From Sulfuricaulis sp. (lineage in GTDB: Bacteria; Pseudomonadota; Gammaproteobacteria; Acidiferrobacterales; Sulfurifustaceae), in NCBI RefSeq assembly GCF_024653915.1, contig NZ_JANLGY010000003.1, positions 30,394 to 94,393 on the forward strand: DNA of 64,000 bases, given 5' to 3'. Position 1 is the first letter of the stretch. Each line of letters starts with the position of its first letter. Positions 1 to 11,192 of the stretch are shown piece by piece. The position numbers and the translations under genes are program-made. The notes beneath the pieces were generated by a model. It saw nothing but the letters and a program-made list of their open reading frames with translations, was not told the origin of the DNA and did no database searches.

Positions 1-664
1 TGAATATGCCGCTCGTGGCCGTGTGCATGCGTTGGAATTGGCCATACAAGTAACCGCTCCACTCGCGGCGCGTGTCGTTCTTCACCGCAAACTCGACATC
101 CACGACGTAGCTGCCACGGTGGAATGTATAGGTCTTGGTGAATTGCACGCCGGCCGTTGTGCGCCAGCTCAGCGGCACGCGCAGTTCATTCTGACCGTCC
201 GCCAGCGTGTAACGGCCGGCCTCGGCAGTGAACGGTGTTTTGTGGTTCGGGTACTGGCCGTCCAAACCAATCAATCCCGACTGGGCTATGAACAGCTCGG
301 GTCCGGCATCGCGCATCAATGGGAAGGCTTCTTCCGGTTTATTCATGGCCACCGGGTACTGGCGCAACTTGAGCTCGCGCATATCACCACCCAGGCTGTC
401 GATTACCGCTTCCATTACGTCGGTGCGTACCTGGATGCGTGTACCACTTGCCAGTGCTTCAGCCGGTTTGAGGCTTGGTGCCGTCTCTGCAGTCTGCGGA
501 ATGGGTGCCTGTGGAACGCCCGGCGCGGCGGCGGGTGCGGGCGCGCCAGTGGCGGTGACCGGCGCGGGTGTCTGCGGCGGCGCATTATGCTGCTCCCAGG
601 CTTGCCAGATCAGCATCAGCACCATTGCCAAGGCAAAAAACAGAAACAGGCGTTGATTATCCAT
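1..664 (-). CDS. yidC: Membrane protein insertase YidC (5' part only)
   Basis: YidC inserts and folds inner-membrane proteins with or after the Sec translocon. The reverse strand reads an ATG at 662-664 followed by [20 protein letters not shown], a hydrophobic N-terminal anchor. An Ala/Pro-rich linker follows, then the start of the periplasmic beta-supersandwich domain. The frame stays open to the window edge, so about 221 N-terminal residues are present and the insertase core lies outside. The start overlaps the end of yidD by 8 bp, which suggests translational coupling in the rpmH-rnpA-yidD-yidC operon. Identification rests on the conserved N-terminus and gene order. Confidence 0.95.
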   Translation of the reverse strand, partial: MDNQRLFLFFALAMVLMLIWQAWEQHNAPPQTPAPVTATGAPAPAAAPGVPQAPIPQTAETAPSLKPAEALASGTRIQVRTDVMEAVIDSLGGDMRELKLRQYPVAMNKPEEAFPLMRDAGPELFIAQSGLIGLDGQYPNHKTPFTAEAGRYTLADGQNELRVPLSWRTTAGVQFTKTYTFHRGSYVVDVEFAVKNDTRREWSGYLYGQFQRMHTATSGIF

Positions 665-908
665 GGCGGGTCGATTGGCCGGAATGCGATGGGGAGGCGG
701 GTGGGACCGGATCATATCCACCGCTGTGCCATGGGTGGCAGCGCAGCAGTCGTCGCAGCGCCAGCCATGATCCGCGCAGGCTGCCGTGGGTTTCTATCGA
801 CTCGGCGGCGTAATGCGAGCAGCTCGGATGAAAACGGCAGTGCTGACCCAGCCAAGGACTCAGCAGGTAACGGTAACCACGGATAACGGCAATCAGGATT
901 TTCTGCAC
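657..908 (-). CDS. yidD: Membrane protein insertion efficiency factor YidD
   Basis: This small amphipathic membrane-associated protein helps YidC-dependent insertion. The sequence shows the family hallmarks: an N-terminal helix ([13 protein letters not shown]), then YLLSP, then the Cys-rich core [12 protein letters not shown] chose the GTG at 906-908 because an AGGA lies about 7 bases upstream and the protein then begins like other family members. A GTG at 927-929 would add seven residues. With the chosen start the gene overlaps the rnpA 3' end by 16 bp and the yidC start by 8 bp, so the three genes are probably translationally coupled. Confidence 0.92.
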   Translation of the reverse strand: MQKILIAVIRGYRYLLSPWLGQHCRFHPSCSHYAAESIETHGSLRGSWLALRRLLRCHPWHSGGYDPVPPASPSHSGQSTRHG

Positions 909-1258
909 TGTTGTCCTACCTTGTCCCACAATTGCTGGAGTGAGGCGCGCAGGACCGCGGCTGGCGCGGGCCCTGCCTTGGCGCTGGCCACAACGACGAT
1001 GTCCAGACCCCCGAGTTTTTCCTGATACCGACGGAATGTCTCACGTACCTGACGTTTGATCCGGTTGCGTACCACCGCCCGGGGCGATGCCTTGCGCGAA
1101 ACGATGAGGCCCAGGCGCCCATAAGAAAACAGGTTTGGAATCGCGTAGACGCCGAAAAAATCGTCTCGCCCACGCCACGTGCTTTTCAGGGTCGCTTTAA
1201 ACTCCGCCGGCGTGCGCAGCCGGCGCGATCTGGATAGCCCATAGTGGGCGCTGGACAA
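893..1258 (-). CDS. rnpA: Ribonuclease P protein component
   Basis: RnpA is the protein subunit of RNase P, which removes 5' leaders from tRNA precursors together with the RnpB RNA. The 121-residue, strongly basic protein has the family signature [13 protein letters not shown] near residues 65-77, followed by [11 protein letters not shown]. The start is a TTG at 1256-1258, placed one base after the rpmH stop. No ATG lies near the conserved LRTPAEF segment, so a non-ATG start coupled to rpmH termination is the best reading. The family usually has 110-130 residues. Confidence 0.94.
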   Translation of the reverse strand: MSSAHYGLSRSRRLRTPAEFKATLKSTWRGRDDFFGVYAIPNLFSYGRLGLIVSRKASPRAVVRNRIKRQVRETFRRYQEKLGGLDIVVVASAKAGPAPAAVLRASLQQLWDKVGQQCRKS

Positions 1259-1259
1259 T

Positions 1260-1394
1260 TTATGCGCCTAGGCGCTTGCGGCCCTTGGCGCGACGCGCGG
1301 CCAACACGCGGCGACCGCCCACTGTCTTCATGCGGGCACGGAAACCGTGTGTGCGTTTGCGTTTAATGTTGCTGGGTTGATAAGTGCGTTTCAT
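1260..1394 (-). CDS. rpmH: 50S ribosomal protein L34
   Basis: L34 is a 44-residue, very basic protein of the large ribosomal subunit. The reverse strand from ATG 1392-1394 reads [20 protein letters not shown] at the N-terminus and ends KGRKRLGA before a TAA at 1260-1262. This is an almost invariant sequence in gammaproteobacteria. It is the first gene of the leftward rpmH-rnpA-yidD-yidC operon and is divergent from dnaA. No strong Shine-Dalgarno sequence is visible ahead of the ATG. Confidence 0.97.
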   Translation of the reverse strand: MKRTYQPSNIKRKRTHGFRARMKTVGGRRVLAARRAKGRKRLGA

Positions 1395-1528
1395 CGGATC
1401 AGTTCGGGTTGATGGCTGTCGCAGACACGTTGTTGCTGCAAAAGGGCGGCAAACTTACTGCCTCTTATCAAGGTTTGTCAACACATTATTCCGCTAACTA
1501 TTTGTAAATACAGACGACGCATAGTCCC

Positions 1529-1537
1529 TGTGGATAA
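1529..1537 (-). promoter_or_regulatory. DnaA box in the rpmH-dnaA spacer
   Basis: The 9-mer TGTGGATAA is a perfect reverse-strand match to the strong DnaA box TTATCCACA. It is the only perfect box in the 196-bp divergent spacer (1395-1590). It sits about 55 bp before the dnaA start, where it could serve autoregulation of dnaA or be part of the origin. Confidence 0.7.
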
Positions 1538-1590
1538 CTAACTCTTTACTGGCTAGACTCCCTTTCCCCCTCGTTGTTGCGTGAAAAAAG

Positions 1591-2928
1591 ATGCAGTCGT
1601 CTGTGTGGAAAAAGTGCCTGGAAAGGCTTGAAGAAGAACTGTCTGCGCAACAGTTCAATACCTGGCTACGGCCGCTGCATGCGGTGCAGGACACCCAGAT
1701 ACTCCGGCTGTTAGCGCCCAACCGCTTTGTGGTGGACTGGGTACGCGAGCGCTTCCTGGAACGGATCGCAGAACTGAGCAGTGAATACAGTGGTGGCGCG
1801 CTCAGCGTCCAGGTTGAGGTTGGCAGTCAGTCGCGACCGGTGGTGCTTACACCTCAAGCGGCCAGTACGCGCACTGAAGCAAGCACAACCCTCAAAGCAC
1901 CCTCCATCATTGGCCGAATGAATCAGGATTTCACTTTCGAAACTCATGTGGAAGGAAAATCAAATCAGCTGGCACGGGCGGCGGCGCGACAGGTGGGTGA
2001 AAATCCTGGTGGGGCCTATAACCCGCTTTTTATTTATGGTGGTGTGGGTCTGGGCAAAACGCACCTCATGCATGCGGTAGGTAACCTGATGCTTAAGCAT
2101 CGGCCCGGGGCCAATATTGCGTACGTGCACTCTGAGCGTTTTGTTGCTGATATGGTCAAGGCGTTTCAGCACAACGCCATCAACGAATTCAAGAAACTGT
2201 ACCGAAACCTCGACGCTTTGTTGATTGACGACATACAATTTTTCGTTGGTAAGGAACGCTCACAAGAAGAATTGTTCCATACATTCAATGCGTTACAAGA
2301 ATCCAAGCGCCAAGTAATCATCACGGCTGACCGTTTCCCCAAGGAACTGGTAGGCGTTGAGGAACGTCTGGTCTCGCGCTTTGGTTCCGGTCTGATTGTT
2401 TCAATAGAGCCACCAGAGCTTGAGACTCGCGTTGCCATTTTGATAAAAAAAGCAAAACAGGAGGGAGTGGATTTGCCCGATGACGTAGCTTTTTTTATAG
2501 CCAAACGGGTCCGGTCAAATGTGCGTGAGCTTGAGGGCGCACTGCGCCGAATACTGGCGAGCGCTTTTTTCACTGGCAGAACAATAGATATTTCGCTGGT
2601 TACCGAGAGCCTTAAAGACCTCATCTCGTTCCAAGACCGTTTGATCACCACAAACAATATCCAAAAAACGGTTGCTGAATATTACAAGATCCGCGTTTCC
2701 GACCTGCACTCCAAAAGTCGGTCGCGCCAGGTGGCGCGACCGCGCCAGGTAGCCATGGCGCTGGCGAAAGAGTTAACAGAACATAGCTTGCCCCAGATTG
2801 GCGATGCCTTCGGTGGCCGGGACCACACCACAGTGCTGCATGCTTGTCGCAAGGTGGCCGAACTTAAATCAAAAGACTCAAGAATGAGCGAAGACTACGG
2901 GAATCTTCTGCGTATTCTGACTACCTGA
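1591..2928 (+). CDS. dnaA: Chromosomal replication initiator protein DnaA
   Basis: DnaA is the AAA+ ATPase that binds DnaA boxes and melts the origin. The 445-residue protein shows domain I (residues 1-85, with [10 protein letters not shown]) and a short linker to about residue 110. Domain III has the Walker A motif GGVGLGKTH at about 150-158 and Walker [10 protein letters not shown] at 210-218. The C-terminal duplex-DNA-binding helix-turn-helix carries the [12 protein letters not shown] signature near residue 410. Length is normal for the family. The start fits the conserved N-terminus, although the Shine-Dalgarno sequence is weak. dnaN follows after 217 bp. Confidence 0.98.
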   Translation: MQSSVWKKCLERLEEELSAQQFNTWLRPLHAVQDTQILRLLAPNRFVVDWVRERFLERIAELSSEYSGGALSVQVEVGSQSRPVVLTPQAASTRTEASTTLKAPSIIGRMNQDFTFETHVEGKSNQLARAAARQVGENPGGAYNPLFIYGGVGLGKTHLMHAVGNLMLKHRPGANIAYVHSERFVADMVKAFQHNAINEFKKLYRNLDALLIDDIQFFVGKERSQEELFHTFNALQESKRQVIITADRFPKELVGVEERLVSRFGSGLIVSIEPPELETRVAILIKKAKQEGVDLPDDVAFFIAKRVRSNVRELEGALRRILASAFFTGRTIDISLVTESLKDLISFQDRLITTNNIQKTVAEYYKIRVSDLHSKSRSRQVARPRQVAMALAKELTEHSLPQIGDAFGGRDHTTVLHACRKVAELKSKDSRMSEDYGNLLRILTT

Positions 2929-3145
2929 CAGCCTGGTGATAACTCTGTGAATTCTATTTGTAGAACTTTCATGAGTCGGTATCATTCAACAATCATCGAT
3001 GATACACACAGTCACCGATGAGGTTATTAACATGCTGTCAGTTCCATAATTGTCGAATTCGGTAGGGCATTACCGGTTTATCCACAAAACAACCCCTGAC
3101 TAATTACTATTAAACATCTTTAACTAAAGGAAATAATAAGAAAGC
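2929..3145 (+). other. Candidate oriC / dnaA-dnaN spacer
   Basis: This 217-bp gap has a perfect DnaA box TTATCCACA at 3078-3086, then an AT-rich run (about 3100-3140) that could be an unwinding element. Near its left end is an inverted pair GTATCAT / ATGATAC spanning about 2979-3006, with the palindrome ATCATCGATGAT at 2993-3004 inside it. Only one perfect box is present, so the origin could equally lie left of dnaA or include both gaps. The 3' part must also carry dnaN expression signals. Confidence 0.4.
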
Positions 3146-4246
3146 ATGCAAATCACCATAACACGCGAGGACTTGTTAAAACCCTTGGGTTATGTGGCCG
3201 GTGTCGTAGAACGGCGTCAGACCTTACCCGTTCTGTCTTATATCCTGCTGCGGCAAAAAGACGGTGAAATGACACTGACAGGAACTGACCTGGAAATAGA
3301 GGTGATTGCCAAAGTAGGCAAAGCGGGTGGGAGTAGCGCAGAAATGACACTGCCTGCACGGAAGTTGTTTGATATTTGTCGCGCCCTGCCCAACGATGCA
3401 GAAATCACCATCAAAAAAGAAGGTGAAAAATCCATCGTAAAATCAGGCAAGAGCCGTTTCGCGCTGGCAACCGTACCTGTTGCAGATTTCCCATCTGTAC
3501 AAGCCTCACAGTGGGAGCAAGCACTCACTCTTAAACAGAATCAGCTGCGTGGGTTGCTGGAGAAGACCCACTTTTGTATGGCTCAACAAGATGTGCGCTA
3601 TTACCTCAACGGCCTGTTGCTCGAAGTATCAGAAAATAAAATTCGTGGTGTTGCCACGGATGGGCATCGAATGGCAATCAGCGAATCGAGTCTTGAGAAA
3701 AGCGTAAAGATTGAGAAACAGGTTATAGTGCCGCGTAAGGGAGTCCAGGAGATGCTGCGACTACTCAGCGACACGGACGATCAAATTGAGCTCGAATTCG
3801 GAACGAACCATATTCGTGCACGGGCAGCCGATTTTATTTTCACCTCCAAGTTGATTGACGGACGTTACCCTGATTACAACAAGGTTATACCCGGAAAACA
3901 GTCCAAAAAACTCAAATTAGATCGAAACCTGTTCCGTGAAACCTTAGGTCGGGTAGCAATCCTGTCCAGCGAAAAGTATCGCGGCGTGAGACTCAGTTTG
4001 AGCAATAAAACACTGCGTTTCACCGCCCATAACCCGGAGCAGGAAGAAGCCCAAGAGGAAATCAGCGCGGATTACACGGGTGAAGGGCTGGAAATTGGTT
4101 TTAATGTTAATTATATGATCGAAGCCATTAGTGCTCTCCATACCGAAAATATCGAGTTTGGCCTCAACGATCCAAACAGCAGTTGCACCCTAGCATCACC
4201 AGAAATGCCGTATCCACAGTACGTTATAATGCCAATGCGGCTTTGA
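3146..4246 (+). CDS. dnaN: DNA polymerase III beta subunit (sliding clamp)
   Basis: DnaN forms the ring-shaped clamp that tethers DNA polymerase III to DNA. The 366-residue protein is the exact usual length. It has the three repeated clamp domains, the conserved N-terminal MQITITREDLLKPL, an internal RYYLNGLLLE segment, and the C-terminal YVIMPMRL tail that lines the partner-binding pocket. It is followed by gyrB with no recF between them. A short AAAGGA lies about 14 bases before the ATG. Confidence 0.98.
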   Translation: MQITITREDLLKPLGYVAGVVERRQTLPVLSYILLRQKDGEMTLTGTDLEIEVIAKVGKAGGSSAEMTLPARKLFDICRALPNDAEITIKKEGEKSIVKSGKSRFALATVPVADFPSVQASQWEQALTLKQNQLRGLLEKTHFCMAQQDVRYYLNGLLLEVSENKIRGVATDGHRMAISESSLEKSVKIEKQVIVPRKGVQEMLRLLSDTDDQIELEFGTNHIRARAADFIFTSKLIDGRYPDYNKVIPGKQSKKLKLDRNLFRETLGRVAILSSEKYRGVRLSLSNKTLRFTAHNPEQEEAQEEISADYTGEGLEIGFNVNYMIEAISALHTENIEFGLNDPNSSCTLASPEMPYPQYVIMPMRL

Positions 4247-6748
<2,502 letters not shown>

Positions 6749-6774
6749 GCCGCGTTACCCCCGAAGCTAGAAGC

Positions 6775-7158
6775 TCAGTGCAGTGTGCGCGGAATGCTCA
6801 GCGTAAAAATTGGGATTTCTGCATCGAACGCGGTGCCATCGTCGGCAATCATCTGATAACTACCGCTCATCATGCCAACCGGCGTTTCCAGAATCGTACC
6901 ACTGGTGTACTGAAAACTCGTCCCGGGAGGCAGATAGGGCTGTTCGCCCACAACACCTTCGCCGTGTACCTCACGTTTCTGCTCATTGGCGTCAACGATG
7001 ATCCAGTGGCGTGTGACCAGCCGCGCCGGCACCGAGCCCGAGTTGGTGATTGTGATGGTATAGGCAAACACGTAACGATTCTGGCCCGGTTCTGACTGGC
7101 CGGGGAGGTAGGCCGTGCGGACATCAATCTGTATCTGGTGTTTATCGGTGGCAGTCAT
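6775..7158 (-). CDS. apaG: ApaG domain protein
   Basis: ApaG is a small fibronectin-III-like beta-sandwich protein, often encoded with apaH and implicated in cobalt/magnesium resistance. Its biochemical role is unsettled. The 127-residue reading starts at the ATG at 7156-7158. It shows the family core RYVFAYTITITNSG, TRHWIIVDAN, GEGVVGEQPYLPPG and the C-terminal GSYQM...F.IPIFTLS pattern. A further in-frame ATG at 7179 would add seven residues that the family does not need. It is the last gene of a leftward run containing apaH. Confidence 0.93.
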   Translation of the reverse strand: MTATDKHQIQIDVRTAYLPGQSEPGQNRYVFAYTITITNSGSVPARLVTRHWIIVDANEQKREVHGEGVVGEQPYLPPGTSFQYTSGTILETPVGMMSGSYQMIADDGTAFDAEIPIFTLSIPRTLH

Positions 7159-7225
7159 GTGTAACGCACCCGAAATCATGGCAAGGATTATTTTGTCTCT
7201 CTAGCGTTAGTGCACTAGGGTATCA

Positions 7226-7630
7226 CTAAAGTTTCCGCCGTGGAGGATAGATAAACCACGTCAGTGCCACGAACCCCGTAAAAACCGTATAAATCAGCGT
7301 GAATACCCAACTCGGTGCTGTATAGAATATCAGCTGATGCAGCCAGTAACGGATAAACCCGTTTCCGTATGTCACTGCACCCGCTGCCGTACGTAATATA
7401 TTTTCCAGCGCCGTGAGTGGGCAGATGAAGCCGAGCCAGGCCTCCAGCATCACGAAACCGATGGCGAGCAGGTGCAACAAACGAAATAACCGGTGGCGCG
7501 GCCAAGTCCAGCCCAGCACCCAACCGGCTACGATTAAAATCTGTCCACCGACGACGAACAAAATAAAAATCGCGTGCAAACCCAGAATCAGATCGGCTAG
7601 CCACATCCAGACATCTGCATCAGACGACAT
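7226..7630 (-). CDS. DUF2784 family membrane protein
   Basis: This is a 134-residue integral membrane protein of the DUF2784 family, whose function is not known. Four hydrophobic segments are visible: LADLILGLHAIFILFVVGG, the LLHLLAIGFVMLEAWLGF region, a short central helix, and the FTLIYTVFTGFVALTWF tail. The conserved motif CPLTALEN lies between them. I start at the ATG at 7630, which overlaps the apaH stop by 11 bp; a longer reading would overlap apaH far more. Placement between apaH and apaG suggests co-transcription, not shared function. Confidence 0.75.
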   Translation of the reverse strand: MSSDADVWMWLADLILGLHAIFILFVVGGQILIVAGWVLGWTWPRHRLFRLLHLLAIGFVMLEAWLGFICPLTALENILRTAAGAVTYGNGFIRYWLHQLIFYTAPSWVFTLIYTVFTGFVALTWFIYPPRRKL

Positions 7631-8456
7631 GTGAAGATGGATAGGGCCCACACCCCACGCTGAAAAATTCCACTGGGCCGGCATCCAGCCGCACTGCAGT
7701 AAGTGTGTGGCCCCAGAGACAACCGCTATCCAGACCGATGACGCCATTGCCTTGCCACGGCCCCAGCTCAGACCAGTGTCCGAAAATTATTTTTAGTTCA
7801 CGGCTGCGACGCCCCGGAACCTGGAACCAGGGCGACAGGTTAGGCGGCTGACTCCCGGGAGGACCCTTGGGGCGCAGATCCATGTGGCCATTGAGGTCGC
7901 AATAGCGCAGCCGAGTGAACGTGTTGACGATCACACGCAGTCGGTCGAAGCCGCGCAGGTTTTCGTTCCAGTGATCGGGCAAATCGCCGTACATGTGGTG
8001 GAAAAATTCCTGGTGCTTGTCACTGCGCAATACCGTCTCGGCCTCTTGCGCCAATTGCTGTGCTTGCGCGAGATCCCAGGGCGGCAGCAAGCCGGCGTGA
8101 ATCAGCGTATACCCCAGAGCAGGATCGTGATGCAGCAAGGGTCGTGAACGCAGCCAGTTCAGCAATTCACCACGGTCGTGTGCGCTTAAAATCTCGTCCA
8201 GCGTATCGCGTTTTAATGTATTCGCTGCGCCAGCCGCGACGGCGAGCAGATGCAGATCGTGATTGCCAAGCACGCACACGGCGCGCTCACCCAGGTCTTT
8301 GACGAATCGCAGCACTTCAAGTGATTGCGCCCCGCGATTGACCAGATCGCCGGTGAACCACAGGCAGTCCTGCGCCGGGTTAAATTGCAGGCGCGACAGC
8401 AATTGCTGCAACGGCGTGTAGCAGCCTTGCACGTCCCCGATCGCGTAAACAGCCAT
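7620..8456 (-). CDS. apaH: Symmetrical bis(5'-nucleosyl)-tetraphosphatase
   Basis: ApaH hydrolyses Ap4A to two ADP molecules and also removes Np4 caps from RNA. The 278-residue protein has the calcineurin-like phosphoesterase metal motifs GDVQG (7-11), GDLVNRG (36-42) and GNHD (64-67), plus FGHWSELG later. I start at the ATG that shares its A with the pip stop codon (TGATG). A longer open frame upstream lies inside pip and has no family similarity. The 3' end overlaps the DUF2784 gene by 11 bp. Confidence 0.96.
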   Translation of the reverse strand: MAVYAIGDVQGCYTPLQQLLSRLQFNPAQDCLWFTGDLVNRGAQSLEVLRFVKDLGERAVCVLGNHDLHLLAVAAGAANTLKRDTLDEILSAHDRGELLNWLRSRPLLHHDPALGYTLIHAGLLPPWDLAQAQQLAQEAETVLRSDKHQEFFHHMYGDLPDHWNENLRGFDRLRVIVNTFTRLRYCDLNGHMDLRPKGPPGSQPPNLSPWFQVPGRRSRELKIIFGHWSELGPWQGNGVIGLDSGCLWGHTLTAVRLDAGPVEFFSVGCGPYPSSHVV

Positions 8457-9424
8457 CAGCAGGCCTTGGGCGGCCGCCCCAGCTGAGCAGCCATATCGAT
8501 GGTGGCTTTTACCAGGGCGTGAACGTTGCCCGCTTCCATTGCCGAGTGTCCGGCGTTGGGGATGATTTCGAGCCGGACCTCGGGCCAGGCCCGCATCAGC
8601 TCCCAGGCGTTTTGCAGCGGACAAACCATGTCATAGCGTCCATGTACGATGGTGCCGGAAATGCCGCTCAGGGCCGACACGTTATTTAAAATTTGATCAG
8701 GCGCCAAAAAGCTGTCGTGCACGAAATAATGTGCCTCGATGCGCGCCAGCGACAACGCTGTGTGCGGCGTGCCGAAAAATTCCACTACGTGTTTGTTTGG
8801 TAACAGCGTCGCGGCGCGGCCTTCCCACAACGACCAGGCCTTGGCGCTGGCCATGCGAGCGATCTCGTCCTCGCCAATCAGGCGTCGGTGATGGGCGTGC
8901 AACAGGTCATGGCGTTCGGACTCCGGAATCGGCGCGATGAATTCCTGCCAGTGATCGGGAAATATGCGGTTGGCGCCTTCCTGGTAGAACCAGTGTATCT
9001 CCCAGGGGCGGCACAGAAAGATGCCGCGCAGAATGAGTCCGAGCACGTGGCCGGGATGGGTCTCGGCATAGACCAGCGACAGCGTCGAACCCCAGGATCC
9101 ACCGAACAGCACCCAGCGATCCACGCCGAGATGCTCGCGGATCTTTTCCATGTCGGCGACCAGATCCTGTGTGGTGTTGTGGTCGAGACCCGCGTGCGGT
9201 GTCGAGCGCCCTGCTCCGCGCTGGTCGAATAAAATAATGCGGTAGAGATTGGGATCAAAAAAACAGCGATGCGCTTCCTCGCAACCGGCGCCAGGTCCTC
9301 CATGCACGAACAATATTGGCAGGCCCGTAACATTGCCGCATTCCTCAACATGCAACTCGTGCAGCTCGTTAACCCGGAGCCGGTGTGTCGCATAAGGCTG
9401 AATGGCGGGGAAAAGTTTGTGCAA
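8456..9424 (-). CDS. pip: Prolyl aminopeptidase (proline iminopeptidase)
   Basis: This alpha/beta hydrolase releases N-terminal proline from peptides. The 322-residue protein has the oxyanion-hole motif HGGPG (41-45), FDQRGAGRS (66-74) and the nucleophile elbow GGSWGS with Ser110. Asp in HGRYDMVCP and His in NAGHS complete the catalytic triad. Length is typical of family S33. It sits six bases downstream of the RMD1-family gene and its stop overlaps the apaH start, so all are probably one transcript. Confidence 0.94.
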   Translation of the reverse strand: MHKLFPAIQPYATHRLRVNELHELHVEECGNVTGLPILFVHGGPGAGCEEAHRCFFDPNLYRIILFDQRGAGRSTPHAGLDHNTTQDLVADMEKIREHLGVDRWVLFGGSWGSTLSLVYAETHPGHVLGLILRGIFLCRPWEIHWFYQEGANRIFPDHWQEFIAPIPESERHDLLHAHHRRLIGEDEIARMASAKAWSLWEGRAATLLPNKHVVEFFGTPHTALSLARIEAHYFVHDSFLAPDQILNNVSALSGISGTIVHGRYDMVCPLQNAWELMRAWPEVRLEIIPNAGHSAMEAGNVHALVKATIDMAAQLGRPPKAC

Positions 9425-9430
9425 GGCGGT

Positions 9431-10246
9431 TTAGTGGCCCGGTAACATGGAATAGATCGACAGCAGCACGGAGACGATGATCAGTATCACGATATACCAT
9501 TCAACCCGCAGCATGCTCCGGTTCTGCATGAGATTTAACACGGCTTCGGCGGTTTGATTGATGAGGGCGAGCTTGCGTTCGAGCACTGTGTTGCGCTCTC
9601 GCAGCTCATACTCATTTTCAAGGTGCAAATACAGGCGCTCGACCTCCGGGTGGTCCCACAGCAGGTCGGGCTTGTCCTGGATCTCCACGCGGCCAATTAT
9701 GCGCTGCTGTACCAGCAGGCTGCCACCGATGTGTCGCAGCAACTCACGCAGCCGCCGCCCGCCGCCACGCGGGTTCTCCAGGCGTCGTGCCAATGGTTCG
9801 ATCAGGTCGAAGGCGACCGCCATGGCGTTTTCGTAATAGGCCAGTGCCACGCTGCGCGCGAGCGCAATGGCCACGATCTGGAGGCGCGCCTGCGCCAGGT
9901 CGGCAATGCCAATCCCCTCGGGCGTGACACCCTCGGGTTGTTTGCCGACAACGTAGAGCTGAGCTTCCTCGGTTTCCATGCGGCGCAGCGGGCTTTCCAC
10001 ACGCGGCCGCAGTTCCTTGAGAAAATATTTCTGCTCTGTTTCGCTCAGGTTGAAAAGTACCACCGCGCCGTAACGAAACATCACCGCCATTCCCGCTTCT
10101 CCGGCCGGCACTGTCAGCGGGCCGAGCGTGACGGCGGGCTCAGGTAGGCCGCGCAGGTTCAGGCGCTCGCCCAAAAAACAGGCGCGCACCGCAATAGGTT
10201 TGCTTGCCGGTAACCTCGCGGTTAATTCAGCTGTTTTTGAGACCAT
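9431..10246 (-). CDS. RMD1/YagE (DUF155) family membrane protein
   Basis: This 271-residue protein resembles the RMD1/Sif/YagE family (DUF155), known mainly from fungal sporulation and mitochondrial proteins. Its bacterial role is not established. Visible family features are YGAVVLFNLSETEQKYFL, LARSVALAYYE, and a C-terminal helical region with HPEVERLYLHLENEYEL ahead of one transmembrane helix (WYIVILIIVSVLLSIY). I start at the ATG at 10246, 22 bp after metF. A longer frame would run into metF. Confidence 0.75.
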   Translation of the reverse strand: MVSKTAELTARLPASKPIAVRACFLGERLNLRGLPEPAVTLGPLTVPAGEAGMAVMFRYGAVVLFNLSETEQKYFLKELRPRVESPLRRMETEEAQLYVVGKQPEGVTPEGIGIADLAQARLQIVAIALARSVALAYYENAMAVAFDLIEPLARRLENPRGGGRRLRELLRHIGGSLLVQQRIIGRVEIQDKPDLLWDHPEVERLYLHLENEYELRERNTVLERKLALINQTAEAVLNLMQNRSMLRVEWYIVILIIVSVLLSIYSMLPGH

Positions 10247-10268
10247 ATCCCTGTCCGCCGCGAAAGTT

Positions 10269-11117
10269 TCAGAGTCCGAGCCGCTCCCACACGGTGCAGG
10301 TTGGCCCGGCACGGTTCAGTGTGTAGAAATGCAGCCCGGGCGCCCCGCCCTCGAGCAACTTGTCGCACAGGTCGGTGGTGACGTCGAGGCCGAAGGCGCG
10401 GATGGAATCTAGATCGTCACCATAGCCTTCCAGCCGCCGGCGGATCCAGCGCGGAATCTCGGTGCCACAGGCATCGGAAAATTTCGCAAGTTGTTTGTAA
10501 TTGGTGACTGGCATGATGCCTGGCACGATCGGCACCACTACCCCCAGCGCTGAGCACTCTTCGACGAAGCGCCAATAGGCATCCACGTTAAAAAAATACT
10601 GGGTCATGGCTGAATTGGCGCCAGCCTTCACCTTGTTTGCGAAGTGGCGGATGTCGGATTCGGGACTGGGCGATTCGGGGTGGAACTCCGGGTAAGCCGC
10701 CACCTCGAGATAAAACTCATCGCCGGTTTCGGCGCGGATGAAGCTGACCAGCTCGTTGGCGTAATGAAAATCACCACCGGTTTTGGGCGCGTCTTTGGGA
10801 AGATCACCACGCAGCGCGACCAGATGGCGAATACCAAGTTTGCGGTAGGAGTCCAGCAAGGCCAGGATATCGGCGCGCGCGGTGCCGATGCAGGAGATAT
10901 GTGGCGCCGCCTGTTGGCCCTGGGCTTGTATGTTTTTGACGGTCTCGTAGGTGCCCTCGCGCGTGCTGCCGCCGGCGCCGAAGGTTACGGAGAAAAACTT
11001 GGGCTGGAGTTGCGCCAGTTGCTCTACCGTTTCACGCAGCCTGGCACGCCCGTCGTCGTTGCGTGGCGGGAAGAATTCGAAGCTGAAGCTGCGCGGGGAT
11101 TTTTTCCGGGAGTCCAT
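10269..11117 (-). CDS. metF: 5,10-methylenetetrahydrofolate reductase
   Basis: MetF is a flavoenzyme that reduces methylene-tetrahydrofolate to methyl-tetrahydrofolate for methionine synthesis. The 282-residue protein shows the TIM-barrel family signatures SFEFFPPRND near the N-terminus, SVTFGAGGSTREGT, ALRGDLPKD and GANSAMTQYFFNVDAY. Length matches the bacterial family of about 280-300 residues. It lies 75 bp downstream of ahcY in the same direction, so the activated methyl cycle genes metK, ahcY and metF form one block here. Confidence 0.97.
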   Translation of the reverse strand: MDSRKKSPRSFSFEFFPPRNDDGRARLRETVEQLAQLQPKFFSVTFGAGGSTREGTYETVKNIQAQGQQAAPHISCIGTARADILALLDSYRKLGIRHLVALRGDLPKDAPKTGGDFHYANELVSFIRAETGDEFYLEVAAYPEFHPESPSPESDIRHFANKVKAGANSAMTQYFFNVDAYWRFVEECSALGVVVPIVPGIMPVTNYKQLAKFSDACGTEIPRWIRRRLEGYGDDLDSIRAFGLDVTTDLCDKLLEGGAPGLHFYTLNRAGPTCTVWERLGL

Positions 11118-11152
11118 GACGCCATCTTGCAGAAGTCGGAGACAGGCAACAA

Positions 11153-11170
11153 GGGGCGCTGTTGCGCCCC
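11153..11170 (-). terminator. Hairpin in the ahcY-metF gap
   Basis: A perfect 7-bp stem GGGGCGC / GCGCCCC with a four-base loop lies between the ahcY stop and the metF start. On the coding strand it is followed only by a weak T-containing tail, so it may attenuate transcription or protect the ahcY mRNA end rather than terminate strongly. Confidence 0.4.
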
Positions 11171-11192
11171 CTGTCAGCTTCCGTCCGGCGAC

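Noticed and set aside
23..886. Long forward open frame opposite yidC and yidD
   Set aside because: It is antisense to well-supported yidC/yidD, has a low-complexity translation and no family likeness.
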